Shown: positions 28,001 to 35,187, counted from the stretch's first letter. The stretch: DNA of 41,156 nucleotides from Verrucomicrobiaceae bacterium (GCA_021151605.1 JAGKWZ010000020.1:1-41156); one strand, 5' to 3'. The notes: generated by a model not told the origin, from the sequence alone. Translations and numbers: made by a program.

Positions 28001-31000
28001 CCGCAACAAGCTGGTGTGCCCATTTCCCTGACAGCCAGCGCGCGGTCGGTGGATGATGTGGTCATCAACAACTTCTTTAGCAGCGTCTTGTTCACCGCCG
28101 CAGGCACGTCCGGCCCGTTAGATTTGACACCCTACTTTGGGTTCTTTAACGCAGGCGTTTTTAGTGGGCTTTTCACTACCAATACAGCCGACACCCAAGT
28201 GATCATCACCATGGATGATAGCCATGGCCATGTGGCGCAAACAGCACCCTTTGATGTGAATGCCGGCCCAGTGCATCACTTCTCCTGGTCCACGATCCCA
28301 TCTCCTCAGTATGCAGGCTTGGCTCTAACACCCACCGTCATCGCCAAGGATACTTTCGAAAACCGCGTCACAAGTTACACCGGCAATGCCGCCATCCAGC
28401 AAGTAGTCAGCAGTCCACCCGTCGTCACTGGCACCGGAACGGGCACTTTTGAGTATCCGCTTTTCACCTTCTATCACGATGCCCGCACCCAGTGCATCTA
28501 TACCCCGGCAGAGGTGGGCACGGCTCGCTTGCTCACGAGTCTGGATTTGGATGTCGCCTCCTTCTCCAGCCAGATGATGAATGCTTTCACCATCCGGATG
28601 AAGCACACCAGCAAGGCAAACTATTCGGGGGCGGGCAATGCTTCCTGGGATTCCTCCGGCTGGACCACGGTCTATCAGGCGAATCGTAACATCAACGCCA
28701 CGGGCTGGAACAACTTCACCTTCAGCGCACCCTTCAGCTATGACGGCACCAGCAACCTGATGGTGGACATCAGCTTCAACAATTCCTTCTACACCACCAA
28801 TGGCTTAGTTCGTGCCACCAACGTCAGTTCGATTCGCGCTCTCACCTACTACTCCGACAGCAATTCAGGCGACCCTCTGACTTGGTCGGGAACAAGTCCT
28901 AGCGGTGGCACACATAGCCTCCTGCCGAACCTGCGTTTCCCTGGCAATCAGACCATCACTACTCTGACGAATGCCGCCTTTACCGCCGGTGCCTGGACTG
29001 GCAATGTCACACTCCCAGCACCGGAAAGCGCCGTGACCCTGCGCGCCTTGGATGGCACCATCACAGGCAGTAGCAACAGCTTCGCCGTGCTGGCACCTGA
29101 AACCTTCACCCTAAGCATCCCTGTCACCACCGGCACCGAAGGAGGTGCCGCTCTCTCAGGCACCGTCTCCATCGCCGCTCCGCGTGCATCCAACACGGTG
29201 ATCACCCTTTCCAGCAGTGACACAAGCGAGGCTGCCCCGACCACGCCCACAGTGACCATAACCGCTGGTGCCACGAGTGCTTCCTTCAGCATCCAGATGG
29301 TGGATGATGACCTGCTGGATGGCCCTCAGCCTGTGCTGATCACCGCCACCTCGCCAGGCTTCCTCACCCAGACGGCCAGCCTCACAGTCAATGACAACGA
29401 GTCGGCCAGCCTGCATCACTTTGCCATCAGCACGATCAGCTCGCCGCAGACGGCCGGCACTGCCTTCAGCATCACCGTCACGGCACGCACCAGCGCCGAT
29501 ACCACCTACACGGGCTTCACAGGCACTGCTGGCCTGAGCGCCGCCACGGCGAATGGCTCACCGCTCATTCTCTCCCCAGGCACCAGCACGGCATTTGTGA
29601 ATGGCGTGTGGACGGGCAATGTCACCGTCGGCCAGGCAGGAATGGGCGTTATCCTCACGGCGAATGACGGCGCCGGCCATACGGGAACCAGCAACAGCTT
29701 CAATGTCCTCGGCACAGCCTCCTGGTTCGATGTCTCTGCCATCCCAGCCACTGTCACTAGCGGCACTTCCACACCCGTAACCATCACCGCGCGTGATTCC
29801 GCAGGCCAGACGGACACCTCCTTTACCGGGCAGGCCCAGCTTATCTCACGGGCACCCGGTCTCGGCCAGCTCCTCGTTGGGAAAGGGGTGACAAATTCCA
29901 CTACGCTGCTCAGTGCCACTTCCCACGACTGCCGCACACAGACGATCTTCACGGCGACTCAGATGGGGGAGCGTGCCTCACGACTCAATGGCATGGCGGT
30001 GAATGTGGTCACCACCGCCGGCACCGTTTTCAACAGCTTCACCGTCCGGCTGCGTCACTCGACAAAAACCACGTATTCGACGGGTGGTGCCGCCTGGGAG
30101 TCCACTGGATGGACCACCGTTTACACGGCAAATCAGACTTTCTCCAGCACCGGCTGGCTGAACATCCCCTTCTCGGTGCCTTTCGACTACAATGGCACAG
30201 ACAGCCTCATGCTCGACATAAGCTTCGACAACAGTGCTACGGGCACTTTTGTAATCCTGCGCTCAGATGCGACCGATTCCAGCATGATGCTATTCGGCAC
30301 ATCCAACAGTGCCCATGGAGCACCAACTACCTGGACTGGTTCAACGGCCTTAATCGGCTCGCTCTACTCGGTCCCGCAGGTGAAATTCCTAGTTTCTGGG
30401 GATGTCGCTCTCTCACCGCAAATCGCCACACCCTTCGTCAGTGGCGTGTGGACGGGCAACGTGACCTTCAACGGGGCCGCGAATGATCTCACTCTTGTGG
30501 TGCTTGCTGCTGCAGGCCGCATAGGGGTTTCGAATGCTTTCGCTCTATTGCCACCTGCCGTCACTTTGAATGCCGAGCCATCTTTCACTGGCGGTATTAG
30601 CAACCCACTCTCGTGGAGCGCCAGTGCTGGTGCCAGCAGCTACGGAGTGCAGGCCTCCACAAGCACGGACTTCGCGTCACCAGTATGGACTGCTACACCG
30701 ACCACGACCAGCACCACGGCGACAGATTTGGTTCATGGCGCGCTCTATCACTTCCGTGCTCGTGCTCAGACCAGTGTATCCCATGGCGATGATGCTTGGA
30801 CACAGACCGAATGGGGTGACTTTGCCTCCGACTCGCGCAGCAGCACCAGTGCCGATCTCTTGCCTGGCAGTGTCACGCTGTCCGCAGGCAGCTCCGCGAG
30901 CACCACAACAACAGAGAACTTTAATGCTCTGTCTGGAGGTGCCTGGACCTCGCTGCTTCCAGTCACGGGAGGCAATACAGGCTTTGCACTCACAAGTTCC

Positions 31001-32545
31001 CCCCTCAATGCTGGGCCAAATACTACCCCTGAGCTGCCCATCAACCAGGGCGGCGATTTCGAAGGACGGCTTACAGGCTCCGTTGTCTGGGCTCTGGGCC
31101 CGAACGACTTCTCAGGAACTTTTAGCGACGGCTATATTGATGCCTATCTCTGCGCGGAAACACCCGCATCCCCCCTCTCAGGAGGTCTCCTGATCCGCAC
31201 TACGACGAATTTTGTAGGTATTCCTATTGGCTACCTTTGCACTCTGAGATACACATCACCAACCACTGCAACGGTCGATCTCGCTTACAGCGCGTCGGGA
31301 ACTCTAGCGAATTCTTCCTCCTTCGCTGTCTCGACTGCTGACATCATCCGCCTGCGATTCACGGCCAAAGGCCCGCTGCTCATGGCGAATGCCTGGAAGG
31401 TGGCCGTCGTCGGAGGTGTGGTCACGGAGACGCCGATCACCCTCGTGACGGCCACCTCCAGCCCCAACCTGATTGCCTATGACACCCGGTATTCCGTGGG
31501 TCGCGCTGGCATTCGAGCTTCTGCTGGAGCGGGAGCCTTCCTCGTCGAAGACATCACCATCAGCATGGACCGGCCTGTGTATGCTGCGAGCGGTACAGTC
31601 ACCTCGCCCGTCATCGCTCCGAGCGTGCGCTCACAATGGGGGGCGCTCACCTTCAGTGGTGACACCTCCGCTCCTGGCACCAGCCTCACTGTGGATGTGC
31701 TGGACTCCACGGGTGCCGTCCTCGCCACCAATGTCGCCAGCGGCACCAACCTCAACTCGGTGGGAGTAGTTGCCCCTGTCTCCGCCATCAAACTGCGTGC
31801 CAACCTCGCCACCACGAACTCGGCGAACACCCCAGTCCTTCACCAGTGGTCGGTCGCTTACACCAGCCTGCCCGGCCTGAGTGTGGCCAGCGCCTGGTCG
31901 CCCACCGTTTCCTCCACGCAGGATGCGCAGGCCCCCGTGATTAACGCCACGGCGCTGCACACCTCGGCAGCGTCAGCCAATCTCACCGGCAATGCCGCAG
32001 ACTCCGTGAGTGGTGTCGCCTCGGTCACGGTCAACTCGCTCGCCGCCACCACCTCGGATGGCTACGCCAACTGGACGCGCAATGTCGCCGGTCTCGTGGA
32101 TGGCACGAACAACATCACCGTTCAGGCTTCTGACAACGCTGTTCCGCCAAACACCAGCACCCTGAACACCTTCATCTACCGCATTTCGACCCCCGACAGT
32201 GACACGAACGGCAATGGCATCCCATTCCTCATCGAACACGCACTGGGCATACCCGCAGGTGCCGCCAATCCACACTCCATGCTCCCGGCCACGGGATCGC
32301 AGACGGACAGCGGCACGCGCTACCTCACCATGCAGTATCGCCGCCGCATCCAGCGCGCCGGACTTCAGTATCATGTGGACACCAGCACAAACCTTGTCAC
32401 CTGGGACCTCACCGGAGCCGACGTCCAGGAAATCAGCGTCGTTCCCACGGGCGATGGTGTTACCGAACTCGTCACCATCCGCATCACCCCGGCCATGACC
32501 ATTGAGGATGCCAAGTTCGTCCGGCTGCGCGTGATCACGAACTGA
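16088..32545 (+). CDS. Giant secreted M36 metallopeptidase with Calx-beta array (about 5,485 aa)
   Basis: Start choice: ATG at 16088 gives a basic head and one hydrophobic segment; ATG 16040 or TTG 16037 would add up to 17 residues. A fungalysin/thermolysin-like propeptide (about residues 80-310) precedes an M36 domain (about 370-750) with zinc site HEYVH (His531, Glu532, His535) and Glu558 in MGEGWSDF, all intact. Next come a BACON-like domain (about 18350-18650), a choice-of-anchor-J-like domain (18661-19170), three Calx-beta-like repeats, Ig-like strands, an alpha/beta domain (20524-21110), a second anchor-J-like domain (21316-21835), three more Calx-beta-like repeats, then the repeated module of 23039-30400, a fibronectin-III-like region, a lectin-like region and a tail with DSDTNGNGIP. 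No PEP-CTERM motif was seen. Likely a cell-surface or secreted protease/adhesin. Confidence 0.93.
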   Translation: MYSTLFSKIRRLSSGHILTALILGGLLLGWVLTSPEQPKTPESPVLLAKEKPSAQAKAEPKMIKFAQNKPRVRPDLDLREFEQDSPTKAGRRAALAELQRAIPGVQVEFDPLSGAPSRVQATGKMLTEPAPGKSARQVVEQFVERYQALFGHSGTSLTEARVAREDVTAHNGMSTLVWQQQFDDIPLYKTILKANVTKHGELVTVSDSFLSNPQQAARKTEAQRKELIRKPPVDAEKAVAKAAASWDQQVAAVQSASEASGTERQQSFSAQGLSDTKAHLTWMPMSSDRLVLAWDVTTFSLPENHMYRVVVDAESGKVLHRTSLTVDISDATYQVYAKSGTFQPFDSPTPMAPGLTTPSGTQPAAVARQTLTLPALNTTASPDGWINDGGMETLGNNVDAHTDTDDDNAPDLPRPNGGAGRNFSFPMDLGLAPSTYKDASVTQLFYLNNYIHDRLYELGFTESAGNFQTNNFGRGGLGNDAVQADAQDGGGTDNANFSTPPDGSPGRMQMYAFSGPNPDRDGDFDAEIVVHEYVHGLSNRLVGGGVGIDALQSAGMGEGWSDFYALCLLSEPGDDPNANYAAGGYATYQLGGSVNNYYFGIRRYPYSTNLLKNPLTLRDIDPSQASAHTGIPNNPIFGPPNGSPDEVHNQGEVWCVTLWEARANLIAKHGHAMGNERILQVVTDGMKLAPANPTFLQARDAVIQADLVNNGGADSNELWAAFAKRGMGASATVPAVDTTFGVVESYEMPDDLRVSPTAPLAAEGQVGGPMTPETQQYTLLNSGTANLNWTATASKPWVTLSAPAGSLAPGATVQVTATINSQANNLPPGDHVTTVAFTNVISTVVIQRSITLHVDPILVPIFTEDFESGTLGSAWTLTGTGSWRTLNTAAGGPHAGARHLTMDSSVNDNYSRNEATLTLDLEGRENVRLSFYAKGYNEEPDGPAPLPFPSSGADFDGVAISDDGGANWYEVKELTSLTNGWGKHVVDLDAAIVAHGLNYGPNFKIRFNHYDNYSIDTDGIAIDDIQVAEEILNQIQLSAPESLIEGGSAGTVTMTVTPVPSTDLTVTLASDSADATVPANVVIQANSGSTTFAITPVDDTLLDGSQTVTITATATDFPAAAASLLVHDNETANLAVTIPAVLTEGDLNVQGTVNLSAPAGKAVRVYLTSSSPSNLAVPASVVVAVGQSSATLPITVVNDLLLDGAQPVTITAHVHGWTDGSDATVVNDNELSTLAVTLPLMREGDTELHGTVTAGGVLISPLNVALLSSDAGEAAVPVSVTIQAGTNSAVFDLSVVDDEDQDGVQPVTISASAAGFTPGSAIGSVADNEVHHYSVVVPPGLKIRGAPIPLTITALDVNGAVITNSMNPVDLSAEGSEGPLTITPVNVDAFTGGIWSGSVVIEEFANQVVVTATDVNGKTGSSLPFNVGTGEMDHFVWDPFGTNQMEDQPFIVTARSVDLGGNPVIDFQGSATIGVKVPGMVEALVWGGYSNLIFDLEYDQTIMAAANYYSNFNPTQSRAFSASQLANELEGKHVLLIPAQSNASPGDMAALGTAWSAVLTNFVQNGGVVIVCSYDGDEHGLLATSGLMTLTKGSTAASLNLTQPLPSDLTQEVTTPFVGSEISTYTASNGETVLRSVADGNPVVLSRPVGSGRAVMIGTNFTTVGTEMDRVVANAVRLGERTASPLLPVRGEPANFVNGVWTGEVAVPFPASSIFLTARTAAGKDSLSDPFDVQELMAPIPDGTTIFTENFESGVLSSAWTVSGTGPHRTQITTANTPYGGSKHLIMDSSEDGTYARNEATLTLNLEEKSGVILSFRVKSFNDENHLPPDTGIDSSGADFDGVAISGDGGETWYEVQPLRELFPTYDLVTVDLDSAAGSVGLPLTNNFKIRFNHYDNHSIPADGFAIDDIMVTAEYSDGFGVRVPALAGEADGTLTGTITLNGKREHDMLVVLASSRPLKASVPDSVVIPAGELEATFPITLTNDDVLEGDRRVTFTASPFEEQERRASMTIVDDETTTVTVSAPASLDEGFDTYGRVRLGATPLGPIRVTLTSSDPENFILPESVVLPGGVRSDVFPIFAADNAVIDIGRSETVTAGIIGGSTDSSQVLINDNESHDIYIAPPDFVDEGGTATGVVNLQAVVTAPLTLTLTSANPARMTVPATVTIPAGQDHASFLITAPNNALVEGELLIGISANAPTFASYPAEVLVRDNEVHHYVIDPIPNPQIVNAPISLHVQAFTIDDVPANLSGAMLTVSAASSTGPVTPVPLSVGPFVGSELNATVQIPSALTGVTLTLTDTGLVSATSNVFDTVIGGLHHFTWSTVPSPQMKGQGFTATLNARDAGGTLLTDYNGEPLISAHTPGGDVVTGDFETYVEGPFAFDRPVVRSQSIYLPAEVGPARKLRSLGLDMQGLPYVPIQNFTVRVKHTTKADYESAPTWEGSGWTTVYTGTLNVTDIGWLTLPFSTPFAYNGTDNLMVDISFQNAKPAGGYSPIGGYCSGKFTPTMRSLRLATYPEDGDPLTWMGDEPGGAAEAALVNLQFLGISYPVTPVSATLVNGTWTGTVTLNASGEEVVLEAVDADVRGSSNVFAVNSLGALVVALPATATEGSLPLNGTVTLPEARLVDTEVTLTSSAPGQAAPSTPSVTIPAGNLSAPFQMILVDDADSDGSQSVKLTASSPRHDDGVQAILVHDNDPGSLSMELPTDVNESDLPGTHFGMVMLPFPAPADIVVSLTCSHPTQFTVPATVTIPLGETTAPFELQLIDDLVPEALQTVTVTASVIGWPDATGTTQVHDDEFHHFTFIEIPSPQTPDLPIIATIVAVTSDEMPVPISGPVTITASGANGPIPVRSDPFMLAWPPVLVDGYWSGPISLNRADTGVRLTATKGTITGTSNAFDIVNGGPHHFAWATVPALQMKGVPFTTTLTARDVGGNLVPDYTGEVTLSAHNPGADVVTGALNSYYGLPFNATNRVSRTQSIYLPSEIGPARQIRNLTFSMPAWSGGTHTFTIRLKHTNRSLYGDDISWESTGWTTVYHGPVSMTDVGLLTLPFSEPFAYNGTSNLMVDMSFQKTGLLEGENLCEAAFTEEPRTLWAVSDDPGSDPLTWATELPTGQMGNLLPILRFEGISYPVLPETVTMVNGTWTGEVTVLGSGDEIVLDAMDPSPLQGSSNTFSVQTIGALTMTLPATSLEGDLPIAGTVTLPAIRAVDTLVTLTSSAPTQAVVSPPSFTIPAGSLAGNFSVNIVDDLLNEGTQKVSITADTNVHEAITKQVSIDDNESPVLTVDVPVDMTEGEGAFAHSGTVSIPVPADAPVVVTLSSSDISELTVPATVIIPQGYYAVSFPITVMDDALTDGAQPAAITAHVENWTNGTDTTTVHDNDLHHFTLATVPSPQQSDIPFSISAEARTVEDLLIPDYAGTVTLSAAGSGGQVNITPITPAVFIDGSLVMDVICTTARNNVRITMSDGLGHIGLSSLFTVQAGVAHHFDWSTIPSPQIKDLPVTATLTALDAGGNLASSYSGTVELFFFHPSAVTETGSGDTATGLVLSTSSHDARLQSIYPPEDVGAARTLNSLAFNVVGLPGQTLKAFTVRMKHSPKTSYDPNSTWESTGWTTVYQGNLTVTQVGWLTLPLSVPFEYNGTDSLMVDFSFNNTSATVDGAIMASYKPAARSLYYMANSTAGNPLQWAGSVPPPYADYIAPALRFQGGLVEAAPLTVEVVNGVFTGSVAVPGQGSGIRLYAREVGNPLFSGYSNAFQVNTLGSLAMTLPVSTATEGGAAVSGTVTLSAPQPTDTVVTFSSSPEPEDAAFTSETLTILAGATSAPFSLSALDDTELDGTRAITLKAKSPGFADGSAPFTTTDNDVGTLSLDIPTAVTEGDGLSFRSVSITPVPTYDVTVTLSSSDTSELSVPATVTVLAGEGIGYIPVNVEDDTQQDGAQNVTITASVPTWANATATTSVRDNELHHFALSNVTSPQQAGVPISLTASARSVDDVVINNFFSSVLFTAAGTSGPLDLTPYFGFFNAGVFSGLFTTNTADTQVIITMDDSHGHVAQTAPFDVNAGPVHHFSWSTIPSPQYAGLALTPTVIAKDTFENRVTSYTGNAAIQQVVSSPPVVTGTGTGTFEYPLFTFYHDARTQCIYTPAEVGTARLLTSLDLDVASFSSQMMNAFTIRMKHTSKANYSGAGNASWDSSGWTTVYQANRNINATGWNNFTFSAPFSYDGTSNLMVDISFNNSFYTTNGLVRATNVSSIRALTYYSDSNSGDPLTWSGTSPSGGTHSLLPNLRFPGNQTITTLTNAAFTAGAWTGNVTLPAPESAVTLRALDGTITGSSNSFAVLAPETFTLSIPVTTGTEGGAALSGTVSIAAPRASNTVITLSSSDTSEAAPTTPTVTITAGATSASFSIQMVDDDLLDGPQPVLITATSPGFLTQTASLTVNDNESASLHHFAISTISSPQTAGTAFSITVTARTSADTTYTGFTGTAGLSAATANGSPLILSPGTSTAFVNGVWTGNVTVGQAGMGVILTANDGAGHTGTSNSFNVLGTASWFDVSAIPATVTSGTSTPVTITARDSAGQTDTSFTGQAQLISRAPGLGQLLVGKGVTNSTTLLSATSHDCRTQTIFTATQMGERASRLNGMAVNVVTTAGTVFNSFTVRLRHSTKTTYSTGGAAWESTGWTTVYTANQTFSSTGWLNIPFSVPFDYNGTDSLMLDISFDNSATGTFVILRSDATDSSMMLFGTSNSAHGAPTTWTGSTALIGSLYSVPQVKFLVSGDVALSPQIATPFVSGVWTGNVTFNGAANDLTLVVLAAAGRIGVSNAFALLPPAVTLNAEPSFTGGISNPLSWSASAGASSYGVQASTSTDFASPVWTATPTTTSTTATDLVHGALYHFRARAQTSVSHGDDAWTQTEWGDFASDSRSSTSADLLPGSVTLSAGSSASTTTTENFNALSGGAWTSLLPVTGGNTGFALTSSPLNAGPNTTPELPINQGGDFEGRLTGSVVWALGPNDFSGTFSDGYIDAYLCAETPASPLSGGLLIRTTTNFVGIPIGYLCTLRYTSPTTATVDLAYSASGTLANSSSFAVSTADIIRLRFTAKGPLLMANAWKVAVVGGVVTETPITLVTATSSPNLIAYDTRYSVGRAGIRASAGAGAFLVEDITISMDRPVYAASGTVTSPVIAPSVRSQWGALTFSGDTSAPGTSLTVDVLDSTGAVLATNVASGTNLNSVGVVAPVSAIKLRANLATTNSANTPVLHQWSVAYTSLPGLSVASAWSPTVSSTQDAQAPVINATALHTSAASANLTGNAADSVSGVASVTVNSLAATTSDGYANWTRNVAGLVDGTNNITVQASDNAVPPNTSTLNTFIYRISTPDSDTNGNGIPFLIEHALGIPAGAANPHSMLPATGSQTDSGTRYLTMQYRRRIQRAGLQYHVDTSTNLVTWDLTGADVQEISVVPTGDGVTELVTIRITPAMTIEDAKFVRLRVITN
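23039..30400 (+). repeat. Super-module of about 580 residues repeated within the giant gene
   Basis: The motif HHF-W-T-(V/I)P-P-Q recurs at 23039, 24797, 26534 and 28274, that is at intervals of 586, 579 and 580 codons, with a divergent fifth copy (SWFDVSAIPA) at 29720, 482 codons later. Each module holds an Ig-like segment, a jelly-roll-like domain marked by SIYLPAEVGPAR, SGWTTVY, PF-YNGT and LMVDISF, a second short Ig-like part, and two Calx-beta-like repeats. The shorter last interval lacks one Calx-beta repeat, accounting for about 98 codons. The copies are diverged in sequence, so the duplication is old. Confidence 0.88.
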
Positions 32546-32572
32546 TCGCTTTCACAAAAGAGGCTCAGGACG

Positions 32573-32593
32573 CGCCGTCAGCCACTGACGGCG
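32573..32593. terminator. Hairpin after the giant gene
   Basis: CGCCGTCAG-CCA-CTGACGGCG is a perfect 9-bp stem with a 3-base loop, 27 bp after the stop codon. No T-tract follows, so it may act as a Rho-assisted terminator or protect the 3' end. Confidence 0.55.
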
Positions 32594-32662
32594 TGGGGCT
32601 ACCTTTGCGGTGGCAAACATGCGCCAGCAGGCTAAAGACTCCGCCCCACTCCCCGTCCGACC

Positions 32663-34138
32663 ATGCAACCTGCCCCTGAACACACCGAATCCGAACTCCT
32701 GCAATTCCGCCGCGCCAAGCTCGACGAGCTTCAGAAACGCGGCATCGCGGCCTTCGGTGGCAAATTTGAGGTGTCCCATGATCCAGGCGCGCTGAAGGCA
32801 AACTTCACCGAGGGGCTCGATGTCCGTGTGGCTGGTCGTGTGCTCTCCCGCCGCGTGATGGGCAAGGCGTCCTTCTTTGACATCGGCGACATCTCCGGCC
32901 GCATCCAGTGCTACCTCAGCAAGAGCGATGTCGGTGACGACGCCTACGCGCTCTTCAATGACCTCGTCGATATCGGCGACTTCGTCGGCGTCGTGGGTCA
33001 GTCCTTCATCACGAAAAAAGGCGAGCGCTCCATCCATGTGAAGGAACTCACGCCGCTCTCCAAAGCCCTGCGTCCTCTGCCGGACAAATGGCACGGCGTC
33101 GCCGAAAAGGAGATCAAGTATCGCCAGCGCTACCTCGACCTCATCTCCAATGACCGCAGCCGCGAGATCTTCGTCACCCGCAGCAAGATGGTCGCCGAGA
33201 TCCGCGCCTATCTGCATGGCCGCGACTTCCTTGAGGTCGAGACACCAATGATGCAGGACGTTCCCGGTGGTGCTGCCGCGCGTCCATTTGAGACGCACTT
33301 CAATGCGCTGGATCAGAAGATGTACCTCCGCATCGCCCCAGAGCTTTATTTGAAAAGATTGCTCGTGGGTGGCTTCAACCGCGTCTTCGAACTCAACCGC
33401 AACTTCCGCAACGAAGGCGTGAGCCGCCGGCACAATCCCGAGTTCACCATGCTAGAGGCTTACTGGGCCTACGCCGACTTCGAGCAGATGGCCGACCTCG
33501 TCGAAGGCATGATCTGCCACCTCGCCGAGAAGTTCTGCGGTGGGCTCGTCATCGAGCACAAAGACGAAGAGGGCGCAGTCACCAAGACCATCGATCTAAG
33601 CCGCCCATGGAAGCGTGGTCGCTACCATGATCTGGTCAAAGCCGCCGCTGGTGAAGACTGGTTCACACTCACCAAAGAGGCCAAAGTCGAACGCGCGCAC
33701 AGCCTGGGCGTGCAGGAAATCCGTGTGAGCGACGAGCATTACGAACTCGATCAGAAGGCTTTCGAGAAGCTCGTGGAAGAGAAGAGTTTTAACCCGCTCT
33801 TCGTCACCCATTCGCCGAAGGAACTCGTGCCTCTGGCCAAGCAGAACGCCGAAGACAGCGCGCTGGTGGATGTCTATGAACTCATCATCAACGGCCAGGA
33901 GATCAGCCCCGGATACTCCGAGCTGAACGACCCCATCGTCCAGCGCGAGCGCCTGGAGCATCAGGCCGGCGAAGAGACCCAGAAGATCGACGAAGAGTTC
34001 ATCACCGCCCTCGAGCACGGCATGCCACCCGCCGGCGGCATCGGCATCGGCATCGACCGCCTCATCATGATGCTCACCGGTGCCGAAAGCATCCGCGATG
34101 TCGTGCTCTTCCCGCAGTTGAAGCGCAAAGAAGCTTAA
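32663..34138 (+). CDS. lysS: Lysyl-tRNA synthetase, class II
   Basis: This cytoplasmic enzyme charges tRNA-Lys. The 491-residue product has an N-terminal OB-fold anticodon-binding domain (about 50-150, with VRVAGRVLSRRVMGKASFFDI and GRIQCYL), then the class II catalytic core: motif 1 near YLHGRDFLEVETPMM, motif 2 FRNEGVSRRHNPEFTMLEAY (from Phe248), and motif 3 GGIGIGIDRLIMML (about 458-471). Length and order are standard for bacterial LysRS. The ATG at 32663 gives a normal N-terminus. It leads a run of same-strand genes: tsaC follows 13 bp after, then murJ. The giant gene ends 117 bp upstream with a hairpin between them. Confidence 0.97.
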   Translation: MQPAPEHTESELLQFRRAKLDELQKRGIAAFGGKFEVSHDPGALKANFTEGLDVRVAGRVLSRRVMGKASFFDIGDISGRIQCYLSKSDVGDDAYALFNDLVDIGDFVGVVGQSFITKKGERSIHVKELTPLSKALRPLPDKWHGVAEKEIKYRQRYLDLISNDRSREIFVTRSKMVAEIRAYLHGRDFLEVETPMMQDVPGGAAARPFETHFNALDQKMYLRIAPELYLKRLLVGGFNRVFELNRNFRNEGVSRRHNPEFTMLEAYWAYADFEQMADLVEGMICHLAEKFCGGLVIEHKDEEGAVTKTIDLSRPWKRGRYHDLVKAAAGEDWFTLTKEAKVERAHSLGVQEIRVSDEHYELDQKAFEKLVEEKSFNPLFVTHSPKELVPLAKQNAEDSALVDVYELIINGQEISPGYSELNDPIVQRERLEHQAGEETQKIDEEFITALEHGMPPAGGIGIGIDRLIMMLTGAESIRDVVLFPQLKRKEA

Positions 34139-34151
34139 TCGCCACAACACC

Positions 34152-35180
34152 ATGACCCCCATTCTCCAGACCGATACAGGCCCTCTGTTACACAAAGCCG
34201 TGGAGGAGGCCGCGAGGCTGTTGAAGGCGGGTGAGGTCGTGGCCTTGCCGACTGAGACGGTCTATGGCCTCGCAGCGGATGCATTGAACCCAGCGGCAGT
34301 CGCCAAGATTTTCGAAGCCAAGGAGCGGCCCAGCTTTGACCCGCTCATCGTGCATCTACCAAACAAGAAGATGCTGGATGAGGTCGCGGAAGTGCCGGAA
34401 GACATCCGGGCCATCGTCCAGAAGATCACCGAGAAGATGTGGCCCGGACCTTTGACGCTCGTGTTGCCGAAGAAGGCATGCGTGCCCGACATCGTCACCG
34501 CTGGCCTGCCCACCGTCGCTGTGCGCATGAGCAAGAACGCCGTCTTCCGCCGAGTCGCAGATGCTTTGGGGAAACCCATCGCCGCGCCGAGCGCGAACCG
34601 CTTTGGCTCCATCAGCCCGACCTCGGCCAATGCGGTCGTGGACGAACTCGACGGGCGCATCCCACTCATCATCGATGGCGGAGCCTGCCTCTGCGGCATC
34701 GAGAGCACCATTATCAAAGTAGAGGCGGGCTCGCCAAAGCCCATCATCACCATCCTGCGCCCAGGCCCGATCACGCCGGATGATTTGAAGGCCTTTGGCA
34801 AGGTAAAGCACCTCGTCCGCAGCGTCATCGACGAGGCCACCGATGCCCCCGGCCAGCTCGCCAGCCACTATGCGCCGCGCACGCCGCTGCGTCTGCTGAG
34901 CAAGCCCGAGGACTTTACGCCCGAGCCCGGCAAGCGCTACGCCCTCATGAGCTATCGCGGTGATGCCAGCGACGGCTACACCGGCCTCACCGAGTGGGTG
35001 CATGTGCAGATCCTCAGCCCCGGCAAAGGCAAGCTACCCGAAGCTGCGGTGCGCTTTTTCTATGTGCTGCGTGAGCTGGATGGCCTCGGCGTCGATGAAA
35101 TCATCGCCGAGCCGATGTTCGAGCACGGCATGGGCATCGCCATGATGGACAAGCTCCGTCGGGCAGCAGTGAAACACTAA
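34152..35180 (+). CDS. sua5: L-threonylcarbamoyladenylate synthase, Sua5 type
   Basis: The enzyme makes threonylcarbamoyl-AMP from threonine, bicarbonate and ATP, the first step of the t6A37 modification of ANN-decoding tRNAs. The N-terminal YrdC domain (about 10-215) shows VVALPTETVYGLAADA, a KxR-like KERPSFDPLIVHL, MWPGPLTLVLPK, VAVRMSKN, IAAPSANRFGSISPT and GIESTIIKV. The linker PGQLASHYAPRTPL and a C-terminal Sua5 domain (about 240-342) make this the long Sua5/YwlC form rather than the short TsaC. It sits between lysS (13 bp) and murJ (7 bp) and is probably co-transcribed, a plausible translation/cell-wall grouping. Confidence 0.95.
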   Translation: MTPILQTDTGPLLHKAVEEAARLLKAGEVVALPTETVYGLAADALNPAAVAKIFEAKERPSFDPLIVHLPNKKMLDEVAEVPEDIRAIVQKITEKMWPGPLTLVLPKKACVPDIVTAGLPTVAVRMSKNAVFRRVADALGKPIAAPSANRFGSISPTSANAVVDELDGRIPLIIDGGACLCGIESTIIKVEAGSPKPIITILRPGPITPDDLKAFGKVKHLVRSVIDEATDAPGQLASHYAPRTPLRLLSKPEDFTPEPGKRYALMSYRGDASDGYTGLTEWVHVQILSPGKGKLPEAAVRFFYVLRELDGLGVDEIIAEPMFEHGMGIAMMDKLRRAAVKH

Positions 35181-35187
35181 CTCCCCC

